Below are positions 32,766 to 44,613 of a stretch of 64,000 nt of DNA, one piece after another. Position 1 is the stretch's first letter. Every line of letters begins with the position of its first letter. The notes below the pieces were generated by a model that saw nothing but the letters and a program-made list of their open reading frames with translations, did no database searches and was not told where the DNA came from. The DNA is taken from contig OX352765.1 in NCBI GenBank assembly GCA_947095585.1, positions 87,256,965 to 87,320,964 on the forward strand, written 5' to 3'. This DNA comes from Nephrocerus scutellatus. Its lineage: Eukaryota > Arthropoda > Insecta > Diptera > Pipunculidae. The translations under genes were made by a program, and so were the position numbers.

Positions 32766-35700
32766 TCAATCATGATTTGCTGGACAATTTTGCACCAATG
32801 ATTTGAAATTACAAACAAATGCTTGATTGTCAAACCAAAGTCCAGGCGCACAATATTGTGTAATGGCTTTGCCATTAAGGCAAATATAGTATTTACTGCA
32901 TTGATTTGTATCACGAACATACGAACCGTGTGGCATCCCAAAACAATTTTCACTAAGCACCGTGAAATCATTGGAATTTAATGTAGAAGCTGTTGCCTGA
33001 GTACTGAGTGTTTTTGAGTTGTCAGAATTTTGACACTCAACTAACCCGGCAAAATTGCACACAAACGCCTTGTCATCGAAATACATTCCAGGACCACAAT
33101 TACGCGCTACTGGCTTTCCGTTCGAACAGACGTAGAATTTGCTACAATCGGCGGAATCACGAACAAATGCGCCATTTGCCAAATCAGAACAGTCAGGTAC
33201 TGCAGACTGATAGTTGCTGTCAGTAGACAAATCAGATGATTGCGTTGTTATTGCTGTCGTTGAAGAACTTGTCCATGAAGAAGTTGTTGTTGTTGTCGCC
33301 ACATTCGTAGATTGATCTTTGCAAATTTCACAATCAACCAACCCTGCGAAATTGCACACAAAAGCATTGACATCAAAATACATTCCAGGACCACAATTAC
33401 GTGCTACTGCCTCTCCATTTGAACAGACGTAGAATTTACTGCAATCGGCGGAATCACGAACAAATGCACCATTTACAATCTGAGAACAGTCTGGAGGCGA
33501 AGACTGACAGCTGCTTTCAGTAAATGTTTGCAGTGTTGTTGATTGGGTTGTTGCCTCCGATGATACTTCTGTCGTTGCTAGTGGACAGGGTGTTGCTTGG
33601 GAGGAAGTTTCTGTTGAACTACTGGCAGAACAAGGTGCTAAGCCTTCTGTAGTACTAGATGTCACTACACTTGCTGATTGATCCTTGCAACTTTCACAGT
33701 CTACCAACGCTGCGAAATTGCACACAAAAGCATTGACATCAAAATACATTCCAGGACCACAATTACGTGCTACTGCCTCTCCATTTGAACAGACGTAGAA
33801 TTTACTGCAATCGGCGGAATCACGAACAAATGCACCATTTACAATCTGAGAACAGTCTGGAGGCGAAGACTGACAGCTGCTTCCAGTAAATGTTTGCAGT
33901 GTTGTAGATTGGGTGGTTGCCTCCGGTGACACTTCAGTCGATGCTACTGGACAGGATGTTGCTTGGGAGGAAGTTTCAGTTGAACTACTGGCAGAAAAAG
34001 GGGCTAAGTCTTCTGTAGTTCTAGATGTCACTGCACTCGTTGATTGATCCTTGCAATTTTCACAGTCTACCAACGCTGCGAAATTGCACACAAAAGCATT
34101 GACATCAAAAGACATTCCAGGACCACAATTACGTGCTACTGCCTCTCCATTCGAACAGACGTAGAATTTACTGCAATCGGCGGAATCACGAACAAATGCA
34201 CCATTTACAATCTGAGAACAGTCTGGAGGCGAAGACTGACAGCTGCTTCCAGTAAATTTTTGCAGTGTTGTTGATTGGGTTGTTGCCTCCGATGATACTT
34301 CTGTCGTTGCTAGTGGACAGGGTGTTGCTTGGGAGGAAGTTTCTGTTGAACTACTGGCAGAACAAGGTGCTAAGCCTTCTGTAGTACTAGATGTCACTAC
34401 ACTTGCTGATTGATCCTTGCAACTTTCACAGTCTACCAACGCTGCGAAATTGCACACAAAAGCATTGACATCAAAATACATTCCAGGACCACAATTACGT
34501 GCTACTGCCTCTCCATTTGAACAGACGTAGAATTTACTGCAATCGGCGGAATCACGAACAAATGCACCATTTACAATCTGAGAACAGTCTGGAGGCGAAG
34601 ACTGACAGCTGCTTCCAGTAAATGTTTGCAGTGTTGTAGATTGGGTGGTTGCCTCCGGTGACACTTCAGTCGATGCTACTGGACAGGATGTTGCTTGGGA
34701 GGAAGTTTCAGTTGAACTACTGGCAGAAAAAGGGGCTAAGTCTTCTGTAGTTCTAGATGTCACTGCACTCGTTGATTGATCCTTGCAATTTTCACAGTCT
34801 ACCAACGCTGCGAAATTGCACACAAAAGCATTGACATCAAAAGACATTCCAGGACCACAATTACGTGCTACTGCCTCTCCATTCGAACAGACGTAGAATT
34901 TACTGCAATCGGCGGAATCACGAACAAATGCACCATTTACAATCTGAGAACAGTCTGGAGGCGAAGACTGACAGCTGCTTCCAGTAAATTTTTGCAGTGT
35001 TGTTGATTGGGTTGTTGCCTCCGATGATACTTCTGTCGTTGCTAGTGGACAGGGTGTTGCTTGGGAGGAAGTTTCTGTTGAACTACTGGCAGAACAAGGT
35101 GCTAAGCCTTCTGTAGTACTAGATGTCACTACACTTGCTGATTGATCCTTGCAACTTTCACAGTCTACCAACGCTGCGAAATTGCACACAAAAGCATTGA
35201 CATCAAAATACATTCCAGGACCACAATTACGTGCTACTGCCTCTCCATTTGAACAGACGTAGAATTTACTGCAGTCGGCGGAATCACGAACAAATGCACC
35301 ATTTACAATCTGAGAACAGTCTGGAGGCGAAGACTGACAGCTGCTTCCAGTAAATGTTTGCAGTGTTGTTGATTGGGTTGTTGCCTCCGATGATACTTCT
35401 GTCGTTGCTAGTGGACAGGGTGTTGCTTGGGAGGAAGTTTCTGTTGAACTACTGGCAGAACAAGGTGCTAAGCCTTCTGTAGTACTAGATGTCACTACAC
35501 TTGCTGATTGATCCTTGCAACTTTCACAGTCAACCAACGCTGCAAAATTGCACACAAACGCATTGACATCAAAATACATTCCAGGACCACAATTACGTGC
35601 TACTGCCTCTCCGTTCGAACAGACGTAAAATTTACTGCAATCGGCGGAATCACGAACAAATGCACCATTTACAATCTGAGAACAGTCTGGAGGCGAAGAC

Positions 35701-38106
35701 TGACAGCTGCTTCCAGTAAATGTTTGCAGTGTTGTTGATTGGGTGGTTTCCTCCGATGACAGTTCTGTCGTTGCTAGTGGACAAGATGTTGCTTGGGAGG
35801 AAGTCTCAGTTGAACTACTGGCAGAACAAGGTGCTAAGCCTTCTGTAGTACTAGATGTCACTAAACTCGTTGATTGATCCTTGCAACTTTCACAGTCAAC
35901 CAACGCTGCAAAATTGCACACAAACGCATTGACATCAAAATACATTCCAGGACCACAATTACGTGCTACTGCCTCTCCGTTCGAACAGACGTAAAATTTG
36001 CTGCAATCGGCAGAATCACGAACAAATGCGCCATTTTCCATCTGAGAACAGTCTGGAGGCGAAGACTGACAGCTGCTTCCAGTAAATGTTTGCAGTGTTG
36101 TTGATTGGGTTGTTGCCTCCGATGATACTTCTGTCGTTGCTAGTGGACAGGGTGTTGCTTGGGAGGAAGTTTCTATTGAACTACTGGCAGAACAAGGTGC
36201 TAAGCCTTCTGTAGTACTAGATGTCACTACACTTGCTGATTGATCCTTGCAACTTTCACAGTCTACCAACGCTGCGAAATTGCACACAAAAGCATTGACA
36301 TCAAAATACATTCCAGGACCACAATTACGTGCTACTGCCTCTCCATTTGAACAGACGTAGAATTTACTGCAATCGGCGGAATCACGAACAAATGCACCAT
36401 TTACAATCTGAGAACAGTCTGGAGGCGAAGACTGACAGCTGCTTCCAGTAAATGTTTGCAGTGTTGTTGATTGGGTTGTTGCCTCCGATGATACTTCTGT
36501 CGTTGCTAGTGGACAGGGTGTTGCTTGGGAGGAAGTTTCTGTTGAACTACTGGCAGAACAAGGTGCTAAGCCTTCTGTAGTACTAGATGTCACTACACTT
36601 GCTGATTGATCCTTGCAACTTTCACAGTCAACCAACGCTGCAAAATTGCACACAAACGCATTGACATCAAAATACATTCCAGGACCACAATTACGTGCTA
36701 CTGCCTCTCCGTTCGAACAGACGTAGAATTTACTGCAATCGGCGGAATCACGAACAAATGCGCCATTTTCCATCTGAGAACAGTCTGGAGGCGAAGACTG
36801 ACAGCTGCTTCCAGTAAATGTTTGCAGTGTTGTTGATTGGGTGGTTGCCTCCGATGATACTTCTGTTGAACTACTGGCAGAACAAGGTGCTAAGCCTTCT
36901 GTAGTACTAGATGTCACTACACTTGCTGATTGATCCTTGCAACTTTCACAGTCTACCAACGCTGCGAAATTGCACACAAAAGCATTGACATCAAAATACA
37001 TTCCAGGACCACAATTACGTGCTACTGCCTCTCCGTTCGAACAGACGTAGAATTTATTGCAATCGGCGGAATCACGAACTAGGGCGCCATTTGCCATTTG
37101 AGAACAGTCCGGAGGCGAAGACTGACAGCTGCTTCTAGTAAATGTTTCAAGTGTTGTTGATTGTTTGGTTGCCTCCGATGACACTTCTGTTGTTGCTGGT
37201 GGACAGGATGTTGCTTTGGAGGACATTTCAGTTAAACTACTGACAGAAGAAGTTTCTAAACCTTCTGTAGTACTAGATGTCCCTAAACTCGTTAATTCAT
37301 CTTTGCAAGTTTCACAGTCAACCAAGCCTGCAAAATTACACACAAACGTCTTGTCATCGAAATACATTCCATGATCACAATAGCGCGGCACTGCTTTCCC
37401 GTTAAGGCAGGTGTAGAATTTGTTGCAATCGGCGGAATCACGAATTAAGGCGCCATTTGCCATGTGAGAACAGTCCGGAGGCGAAGATTGACAGCTGTTT
37501 CTAGTAAATGTTTCAAGTGTTGTTGATTGGGTGGTTGCCTCCGATGGCACTTCTGTTGTTGCTAGTGGACAGGATGTTGCTTTCGAGGACATTTCAGTTG
37601 AACTAGTTGCGGGAAAATGTGTGCTTCCATATGTACTTGGTGAATTTGTGGACTCACTGGTTGGTGTTGTTTCCTTACAACCACAAGTTTTTGTCGTTAA
37701 AGAATCCCATTCTGTTGAAGTTGAGGTTTTGTCGTCTGGTTCGGTTGTTGTAGTTTCCGTATATGAGCATGGTTGTTCTGTCGTTTGTGATTGACACGTA
37801 CATAAGCACGGTGGACATTTTCCAATGATACAACGTTGCTGCACCTCACTGAATTTATATCCGTATCCACAATTTTCACCGAATTCCCCAAATGCTCCTA
37901 AGCATATATAGTATCCATGACAATCTTCTTGGTCCTGCACTTTATATCCCAGAGGTTTGCCAAGGCAATCGTTCAAGCTCCAAACATTTTGTACAAACAA
38001 AATAACGAGCAACAAAATTCCGTTATCTAGAAAAGATATGGGGGGAAAAGAAAATTTAAATTCATTATATATTTTGATGGTACACAGTATACTTACAAAT
38101 TTCCAT
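32766..38106 (-). CDS. Giant multi-CBM14 peritrophin-like protein 5 (about 15 CBM14 domains)
   Basis: Exons on the minus strand are 38106-38097 (ATGGAAATTT, donor GTAAGT) and 38026-32766 (acceptor TTTTCTAG). The joined start reads MEIYNGILLLVILFVQNVWS, a clear signal peptide, and the product is 1756 residues. An N-terminal divergent CBM14 (about residues 23-75) and a Thr-rich spacer precede 12 related domains. Most of these form a 122-residue repeat: CQSSPPDCSQ..., one CBM14, and a Ser/Thr linker. Two further domains close the protein (last one NCFGMPHGSYVRD). Linkers carry conserved cysteines (LAPCSAS, ATPCPLATTE) outside the CBM14 core. This many binding sites would suit chitin cross-linking. 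A TATA box lies upstream. Confidence 0.88.
33311..37400 (-). repeat. 366-bp coding tandem array with 732-bp higher-order copies
   Basis: The marker TTGATCCTTGCAA recurs at about 33677, 34043, 34409, 34775, 35141, 35507, 35873, 36239 and 36605, exactly 366 bases apart. The step from 36605 to 36923 is 318, a 48-base (16-codon) shortening. Segments 33700-34430 and 34432-35164 look identical, which is a 732-base duplication of a two-unit block. Confidence 0.93.
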
Positions 38107-38200
38107 TTTATTTCGCAAAATTTGATTAATGCGGCAAGAATGTCAACGTGAAAATGCTTAGCTATTAGTCCTGCATGGTCCTATTTATAGCGCAACACTT
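38107..38200 (-). promoter_or_regulatory. Promoter of gene 5
   Basis: On the minus strand CTATAAATAGG (38190-38180) is a strong TATA box about 80 bases before the ATG at 38106. The initiator would lie near 38156-38160, without a clear consensus. Confidence 0.6.
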
Positions 38201-38751
38201 CTCATCTGAAGTGTTTCGATATAAAGTGGTTTTAGTTTTCTTTACAGTTAAAGAAAACGACTACAAATATTACAAACTGCACCTAATTAATTTAATAACT
38301 GAAATGCACAATGCAGCGACATTTTATGAGAATAATACGCAAACCTTTTTCATGTTGACATCTTTTACAATTTGTTCATCGTTACCAGTGCAAAAGGAAA
38401 TTTATATCCGCCCTGTGGTAGCCATAGGTAGCGGGAAGCTAACAGAAATAATAATGTCTTTTAGTAGCGGTATGTTCTTGAAAAACATGCAATGCACTTC
38501 CCACACTTCAATATATTAGAAATTAGATAAATTGTAAATTTTAGTCGTTGTAATGATAGCAAAGGGGAAGAAAGAGAAATAGAGAGCTGGAAAAAGACGC
38601 CGGTAAACTAAAAAAAATATCCAAAGCAAAAAGCTTACACGCTTATGGTGGCAATATGGGAACTTTATTCTTATTGTTGGGTCTATGCCGGTTAAGGAGC
38701 CATAGAGTCGGTCATTTCCCATTGACATATGAAATGACCAATTTTAGTGTC
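38201..38751. other. 5' flank of gene 5, unassigned
   Basis: A 114-codon + ORF at 38175-38519 overlaps the gene 5 promoter and shows no motif, so it is not called. No repeats recognised. Confidence 0.3.
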
Positions 38752-38991
38752 GCAGGCTCCGTGGCTCTAGTGGTGAGTGCGTGTGACTTCTGAGCGGGAG
38801 GTTTGAAGTTCGAATCCCGAATCTTTTTCACCCTCTGAGTGTCTGAAAAACATCCGAGAGTAATAACTGTCATGAAAAGCTTCTCAATTCGCTTTTCAGA
38901 TACGCCTTTAAATTGTAGCTTTCTTCCAATTGTGTGCAAAAATATAACACGCACAACAGGAATGGTCTATCACGCCAAATATTATTATAAT
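38752..38991 (+). mobile_element. tRNA-derived SINE copy D
   Basis: Head CTCCGTGGCTCTAGTGGTGA near 38757 and box B GTTCGAATCCC near 38807. The body has GAAAAGCTTCTCAATTCGC, and the end is CACGCCAAATATTATTA. Shares head variants with copy C. Confidence 0.78.
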
Positions 38992-39004
38992 ATAAGTGTC
39001 GAAC

Positions 39005-40265
39005 CTATAGTTTTCAGGGTCGGTGAGATTAATAGTAACAGTAAGATACCACTAAACACCATAAACAAAGTGATCTCCTCTATAATAGCTAGGCGCTTAC
39101 GGAATGCGTTAGAGCCAATTTTGAGAAAGCCGTTCTTGTACTGATCAAATTAACACCCTGCGTATAATCATTGAACAGTCAGTTGAGTATCGCTCTCCTC
39201 TCTATATGGTTTTTGTAGATTTTAAACGCGCTTTTGATAGCGTGGGCGGAAACATGATGTGGCAGATTTTGTCTAGCTATGGTGTTCCGGAAAAACTCAT
39301 TAACAAAATTAAGGAGCTGTACCGCGGCTCAATATGCCGCGTCATTCATAACGGTCATCTTGGCTTACCTTTAAACATCTACTCGGGCGTCAAGCAAGGT
39401 TGCACCCTCTCACCAATGCTTTTCACAATTGTCATCAACTGGGTGATAAAAATAGTAACCCGTACTCCATTGGGTTTGCCATGGAATGTTTTTAACCGCC
39501 TAGAAGACCTGGACTATGCCGATGATATCTGTCTCCTTTCACAATCGCAAGGTGACATGGAGCGAAAATTAAACTCACTAGAACTCCACGCTAACAACGT
39601 GGGTTTAAAAATGAACGTCTCAAAACAAAACTACTTCGCGTTAACGCTAGTGGGACATGTGATCTCTCGATTAACGGGCATCAGATAGAGGAAGTCGATA
39701 AGTTTGGTTATTTGGGCAGCTGGATTTCAGCTGGATGCTGACTCGGATGTGTGCTCTCGTGTAAACAAAGCGCGACACTCCTATAGTATGCTAAATAATA
39801 TCTGGAACTCCTCGCAAATCTCCCGGAATCTGAAGCTAACGATCTTTAGATCTAACGTTCTCCCAGTACACTTGTATGGCTGTGAAACGTGGAAAGTCAC
39901 AGAGTCAATGGCTACGGGCTCCAAGTCTTCGGCAACAAGTGCTTAAGGAGGATACTGAGAATATCACCAATCAAGACTTGTGAAGAGTAACGCAGCAGGA
40001 AGCAATCGCGATCACTATCAGACGACGAAAATGGAGCTGGATTGGCCACACTTTGTGAAAGCCTGCGGACGATATAACGAAAGTAGCGGTCGATTGGAAT
40101 CCACAAGGAAGCCGCCGAGTTGGCCGTCCTAGCAAGACATAGAAAGGGACGATAGAAGAAGAAGCAAGATCGCAGGGGACAGAGTGGCGTCTCTTGAAAC
40201 CTCAGGCGATAAATCGAGTTCGTTGGCGGGCGTTTGTAGAAGCCCTATGCTCCACCGCGAAGTAA
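39005..40265 (+). mobile_element. LINE reverse transcriptase, third family, nearly intact core
   Basis: The RT core at 39206-39688 is open for 160 codons: MVFVDFKRAFDSV, SGVKQGCTLSPMLF and LDYADDICLLS (catalytic YADD). The preceding part has PLNTINKVISSIIARRL near 39050. The following part (39704-39946) has NVLPVHLYGCETW. At least three frame breaks remain. The QGC motif and YADDICLLS separate it from the RTE-like copies in this window; the clade is unassigned. Confidence 0.78.
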
Positions 40266-40734
40266 AGGAAAGAAAGAAAAAATAAGACACCACCAAGATG
40301 CTTGCAAAGAAGAGTATTATCCACATGTTTGGAGCATAGAGGTAGATTAACTCCTTCCTTAATAAATTGCTTAAGTGGGGAACTATACCGAAAGCAAGAA
40401 TGATATATAATCCTAAACGAGCTAAGCATTACAAGCAGATGGTGCCTAGAAGTGGGATTCGGAGAATCCGAGTCTTCGACACAGTGGGCTTTAGAACAGC
40501 AGGGATAGGTTTGATTCTTTCATGTATAAAGTAGTGGCAATGGGACTAAGATACGTTTCAGAATAGTTGCCGAAAAAAGGGGTACCAAGGCTAGAAGTGA
40601 AGTAATCTCACTTACCAGGAAGATTCCGCTAGCAAGCATGCCATATGTTAACATAATGGGAAAGCTTGACTTTAAGAATACTTTGAAGTCAAAGTGAACA
40701 CCAAGAAGGAATTCAGGTATGAAATTGTGTACCA
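40266..40734. other. Probable decayed LINE remainder
   Basis: No clear motif. It lies between two LINE pieces, and weak similarity in reading style suggests transposon origin. Confidence 0.25.
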
Positions 40735-43045
40735 AATACATCTGTAGCTATAAAGTGGTATACAGACAGACCAAAGTAAGCAGAAGGCACTGATCCAATA
40801 ACCAAGTACTCAGAGCATATTCCAAGAGGAGGTGCATGTCATCGAAACATGTACTCACTTCAATCTGGCAAAGAATTATATGAGGCAGAGAATAACCACC
40901 ATGACGAGCACCCAAACAGCATCAATAAATACCTGGGATACACTCCACATCACATAAAGACTGGTGGAGGAGTGCAGGGATATACTAAAGAGACTTGACA
41001 AGAAAAACAAAGTATGTCTATATTGGGTGCCGCCAAAAATCGGTGTAGAAGGCGGCGGATGAGCTCGCGATCATTGAAGTAGCAACTTTCTTGCAAAAGG
41101 GATCACCAAATACCTCGCAAACTTCGAAGAATGTTATGATCTCTGATCAGACCACTCAGCCGTAATTTTGAAGATTGGCGGAATTCTAGAAAAAAAGGAA
41201 GGAGCGCCTAGATTAGCTACTAGCAAAACTAACTGGGATGGTTTCAGAATAGACTGCAAGGAAAATGTTACTTTAAATGTCCCACTTAAGACGCCGTTCA
41301 AGAAAGAACACAAAGTTGATAAACTTTTATAAACCATTCAGAGCGCTGCGTGGAAAAACACTCCCTTCCGAAAGACAGGAATACGGAACAGCAAAGTCAA
41401 ATACCAGCCAGAAATCGAAGACCTCATACGGGAAAAAAGAAGATGGCGCGTAGTAATAGATGGCAACAATCCAGCGCGCCCATGGGTATAACTTATTTGA
41501 ACCACATATGCAACAAGCTACAAAATGTGCTGTAAGATCTTAAAAATCGCGAGGCTTCTGCTTATCTTGAAGGCCTGACTGCCGATTCAACTTAAAACTA
41601 CTCGCTGTGGAAAGCGCATGAAGTCCATAAAGAAACACGTTATGCACTCGCCACAGATAAAGGAAGCTAACGACGGATTGGCAAAATGAGATAAAGAGAA
41701 AGCGGATTTATTTGCCGAGCACTTAGAAGCAACGTTCAAGCCATTCGACGGACAATCGTTGGCCGAAGATCACAATAGCAACACGGAAACCGACAACTTT
41801 AACATCAAAGCCGTATCACTGTCCGAAGACAATAGGAAAGTTGAAAAATAACAAGGCTCCCGGATATAACTTAATTACTGTTGGAATCTTAAGAGAGTTG
41901 CCAAAAAAGCATTAGTGAAGCTTCTTTATATTACTAATGCTTCTTACAGACTTTTATATGATCCGAGGCAATGGACAGTCGCCGACGTAATAATGGTTGC
42001 AAAACCGGGGAAATGTCCGGATGACAAAAAATCATATAGACCTCTATCGCTACTGCTGTATTTAAGGTATTTGAGAAACTTCTTCTTAAAAGATTATTGA
42101 AGAAAAACACTAATTCGGTTTTAGGGTCAAACATTCCACAATTGATAGGGTTTATCGAATAATGAGACTGAAAAAGCCCTTTAAGAGAAAAAGATATATT
42201 CTTGCGCTTTTCTAGAGGAAACGCAAGCCTCCGATAATGTATGGCACGAAAGCCTTAAGTATAACCTTAATCTTATCTTACCGAAAAAATTGACTAGTAT
42301 TTTGGAATCCTATCTTGGAAATAGACTCTTTCATGTTAGATACGGGACTGAGTATTTAGACTTCAAAGAAATACACGCCGGTGTACCATAAGGTAGCGTT
42401 CTCGGTCCAATCATGTTCTTGCTTTACACAAGAGACATACCCTTAAGACAAACAGTGGTAGTCGCGTTCGCGGATGATACGGGTATGGGTAATACTGTGC
42501 AATCATCAACTGGAAAACTCCAACGAGAATATAATGCGAGTGGACAAAGACCTGGCGAATCTTTACCAAATCAACACTTGTTAATTTTACGTTCAAAAAG
42601 GTGAATAATTTATCGCTTTTTTAGCAACTTGGTGCAAATACCATATGCAAACGAGGCAAAATATCTAGGAATGACTCTAGACGCAAAACTAAAGTAGAAG
42701 TACCATGTTCAAATCAAGAAATATATCAATATTACAAACATTTCAAAACAAAACAGTAAGAGCATTCGTGAAAGCTCCATTATACATACGGAATAGTGAT
42801 ATTCACAGAGATCTAGGAATTGATACCGTAAGGGACGAGGCAAAAAACTTTGCTCACAAGCTTTATTCTCGTCTTCACGTGCATTGCAAACATGAAATAG
42901 TCCGAACTTTGGACGGGACGGACCTGGCGCGCCGACTAAAAGAACAAGACCGTTCAATCTAGCGCAGTAAGTGGAAACCGCATGTAATGACAGATTCAGG
43001 TAGGTGTCTTCGATGGAAGGCTGCCTACCTATCACGATGAACTAC
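40735..43045 (+). mobile_element. Jockey-clade LINE mosaic with RNase H, endonuclease end and RT
   Basis: 40975-41080 reads ECRDILKRLDKKNKVCLYWV, an RNase H end. The next piece at 41120-41440 (SDHSAVILKIGG, SKTNWDGFR) belongs to the endonuclease end, so the order is not that of one intact element. RT pieces follow: VAKPGKCPDDKKSYRPLSLL at 41995, GVP.GSVLGPIMFLLYTRDI at 42380, VVAFADDTGMG at 42450 and a C-terminal portion to 43045. Many stops. Probably two related copies joined. Confidence 0.7.
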
Positions 43046-43190
43046 AGAAACGTAACGTAAAAGGGTTGTATCTCCTATTACTATGAGCATGGGCGGCCGG
43101 TTCTCACAGTGTCTCTCTGAGCAGTGAGGCTAAGCACCTTGGCATATATCGACTGACATTGTCACGATCAGGTATAAGAATAAGACATAA

Positions 43191-43477
43191 CCAATGGTAC
43201 GGTGGATATGAGCATGGACTGCTGAGCAGGGGGTTCATGGTTCGAATCCCAGTAACACGTAAGTATTTTTCACGGTGTCCCACCTCTCGCGAAAGTTTGA
43301 CAAACGTCCGAGAGTAATAACTTGTCACTGAAAGCTTCTCAATTCGCCGTTCGGATCCGGCATTAAATTGTTGGTCCCTCCATTTGTGTGCAAAAATATG
43401 CATGCTTAACACAAATGGTTGCGAGAAGTCAGGCCTTGGACTCATGCATGGTCTGTCGCGCCGATATTATTATTATG
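43191..43477 (+). mobile_element. tRNA-derived SINE copy E
   Basis: Head GGTGGATATGAGCATGGACT and box B GGTTCGAATCCC near 43230. The body has GTATTTTTCACGG, GAAAGCTTCTCAATTCGCC and GGATCCGGC, and the tail is CGCGCCGATATTATTATTAT. Close to copies B and F. Confidence 0.8.
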
Positions 43478-43614
43478 GTACGGGCCTTTTAGTTGTTGTA
43501 GTTGTAGCCGTAAGATGTAATAATCTCTCTGACAAAGGAAATGTTAAATACAACACAAAGAAGTCCCGAACAGTACTGCGACTAAGTCTGAGTAATATAA
43601 GATAATTACAGGGG

Positions 43615-43900
43615 TTCCTAACAGGTTTCTAATTGCAGATTGAGAGGCACCTAAGAGAACTAGGGCTAGAAAAGGATGCCAGTTGCAGGCTGTCGCTGTG
43701 TGAAGAGACAGATGTGCATCTTCTAAACGAATGCGGAGCAACGATCCGCAGAGATACAACTATGTTGGAGCCTAATCGGCATTCTTTGAATCCACTCCAT
43801 ACCATTAGGTTCTTAAAAGATATCGAAATGAAGGTGATCGGCCTTTCACGATACCTAGAGTACAAGTCGGAGGATGCGCAATAGATCCACATGGATCACA
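43615..43900 (+). mobile_element. LINE C-terminal (zinc-knuckle side) fragment
   Basis: 43633-43884 encodes QIERHLRELGLEKDASCRLS and LLNECGATIRRDT, resembling the Cys-rich segment after RNase H in jockey or I-like LINEs. The second cysteine of the knuckle is replaced (CRLSLCEE). It is an isolated fragment. Confidence 0.5.
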
Positions 43901-44130
43901 GCGCTACAACATCTCCCTCCCAATCCAAAGGTGGTGTAAGCTAGGACGCCCAAAATTATGTGATTTCAAGATGGAAAGTCTGAGAACTCAAAACCTTACA
44001 TCGATTGTAGAGCCAAAATTAATAAAATAATGAACGCATCAATCCCAGTTTTTCTTCTTTCAGTCTTGTTCGATAATATTAGGTTCTACAACCGCGGTCC
44101 GGTACTGGCTTCCCGATTCTTGTTGAATAC
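43901..44130. mobile_element. Degenerate RTE-like LINE 3' ends, both orientations
   Basis: Around 43945-44020 a degraded + copy ends in TTGTAGAGCCAAAATTA. At 44080-44120 a − copy reads TTCTACAACCGCGGTCCGGT. Both correspond to the family tail seen at 13440, 24350, 30660 and 18530. Confidence 0.5.
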
Positions 44131-44613
44131 AACTTCTTTGACGCACCGCGTACAAACATACAAACGAAATGTTTAGCTGATAATGTCGACGGTATTAAAA
44201 TTAATTAGCTAACGAGAAACATTGGTGCTCCCAGTTGTACTATGTACCAAGAAATAATGTCACCTCACTCAGGTGATAAGGACGTGTGGGCCACTGAACA
44301 AACAGAATACTTCCAACTACTACTAATTTTCAATAAAACGAATGTAATGTCACAAATAACAGGTCCGTGTTCAACTGTTGATGCACATATCATGTCTGTT
44401 TCGTGTATCTATCTATCTTCCGCACATGATAAGATATGTGTGTTCGGTAAACATTCAATTTAAAAAGAAAAGTAGTCATTGAAATGGAAAATAGTTTTAC
44501 TTCAACATTGGGAATATTAGTCAAAATTGCAGCTTACCAGGAGCTGGACTATACAGACTTTTTCTATTTTGGTTGCAGTTTCGAATTTTTATTCAATTGC
44601 TCCAACAGCAAAG
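44131..44613 (+). other. 5' flank and leader of gene 6
   Basis: No strong TATA box; AATTTAAAAAG near 44457 is a weak candidate. An in-frame extension upstream of 44614 exists without an ATG. Confidence 0.3.

Noticed and set aside
34044..36836. Series of identical 76-codon + strand ORFs
   Set aside because: Antisense shadows of the 366-base repeat in gene 5; the spacing equals the repeat period.
38175..38519. 114-codon + strand ORF beside gene 5
   Set aside because: Overlaps the gene 5 promoter, has no motif, no splice support and no paralog in the window.
44527..44613. Upstream start for gene 6
   Set aside because: It would need a TTG start; the ATG at 44614 gives a standard signal peptide.
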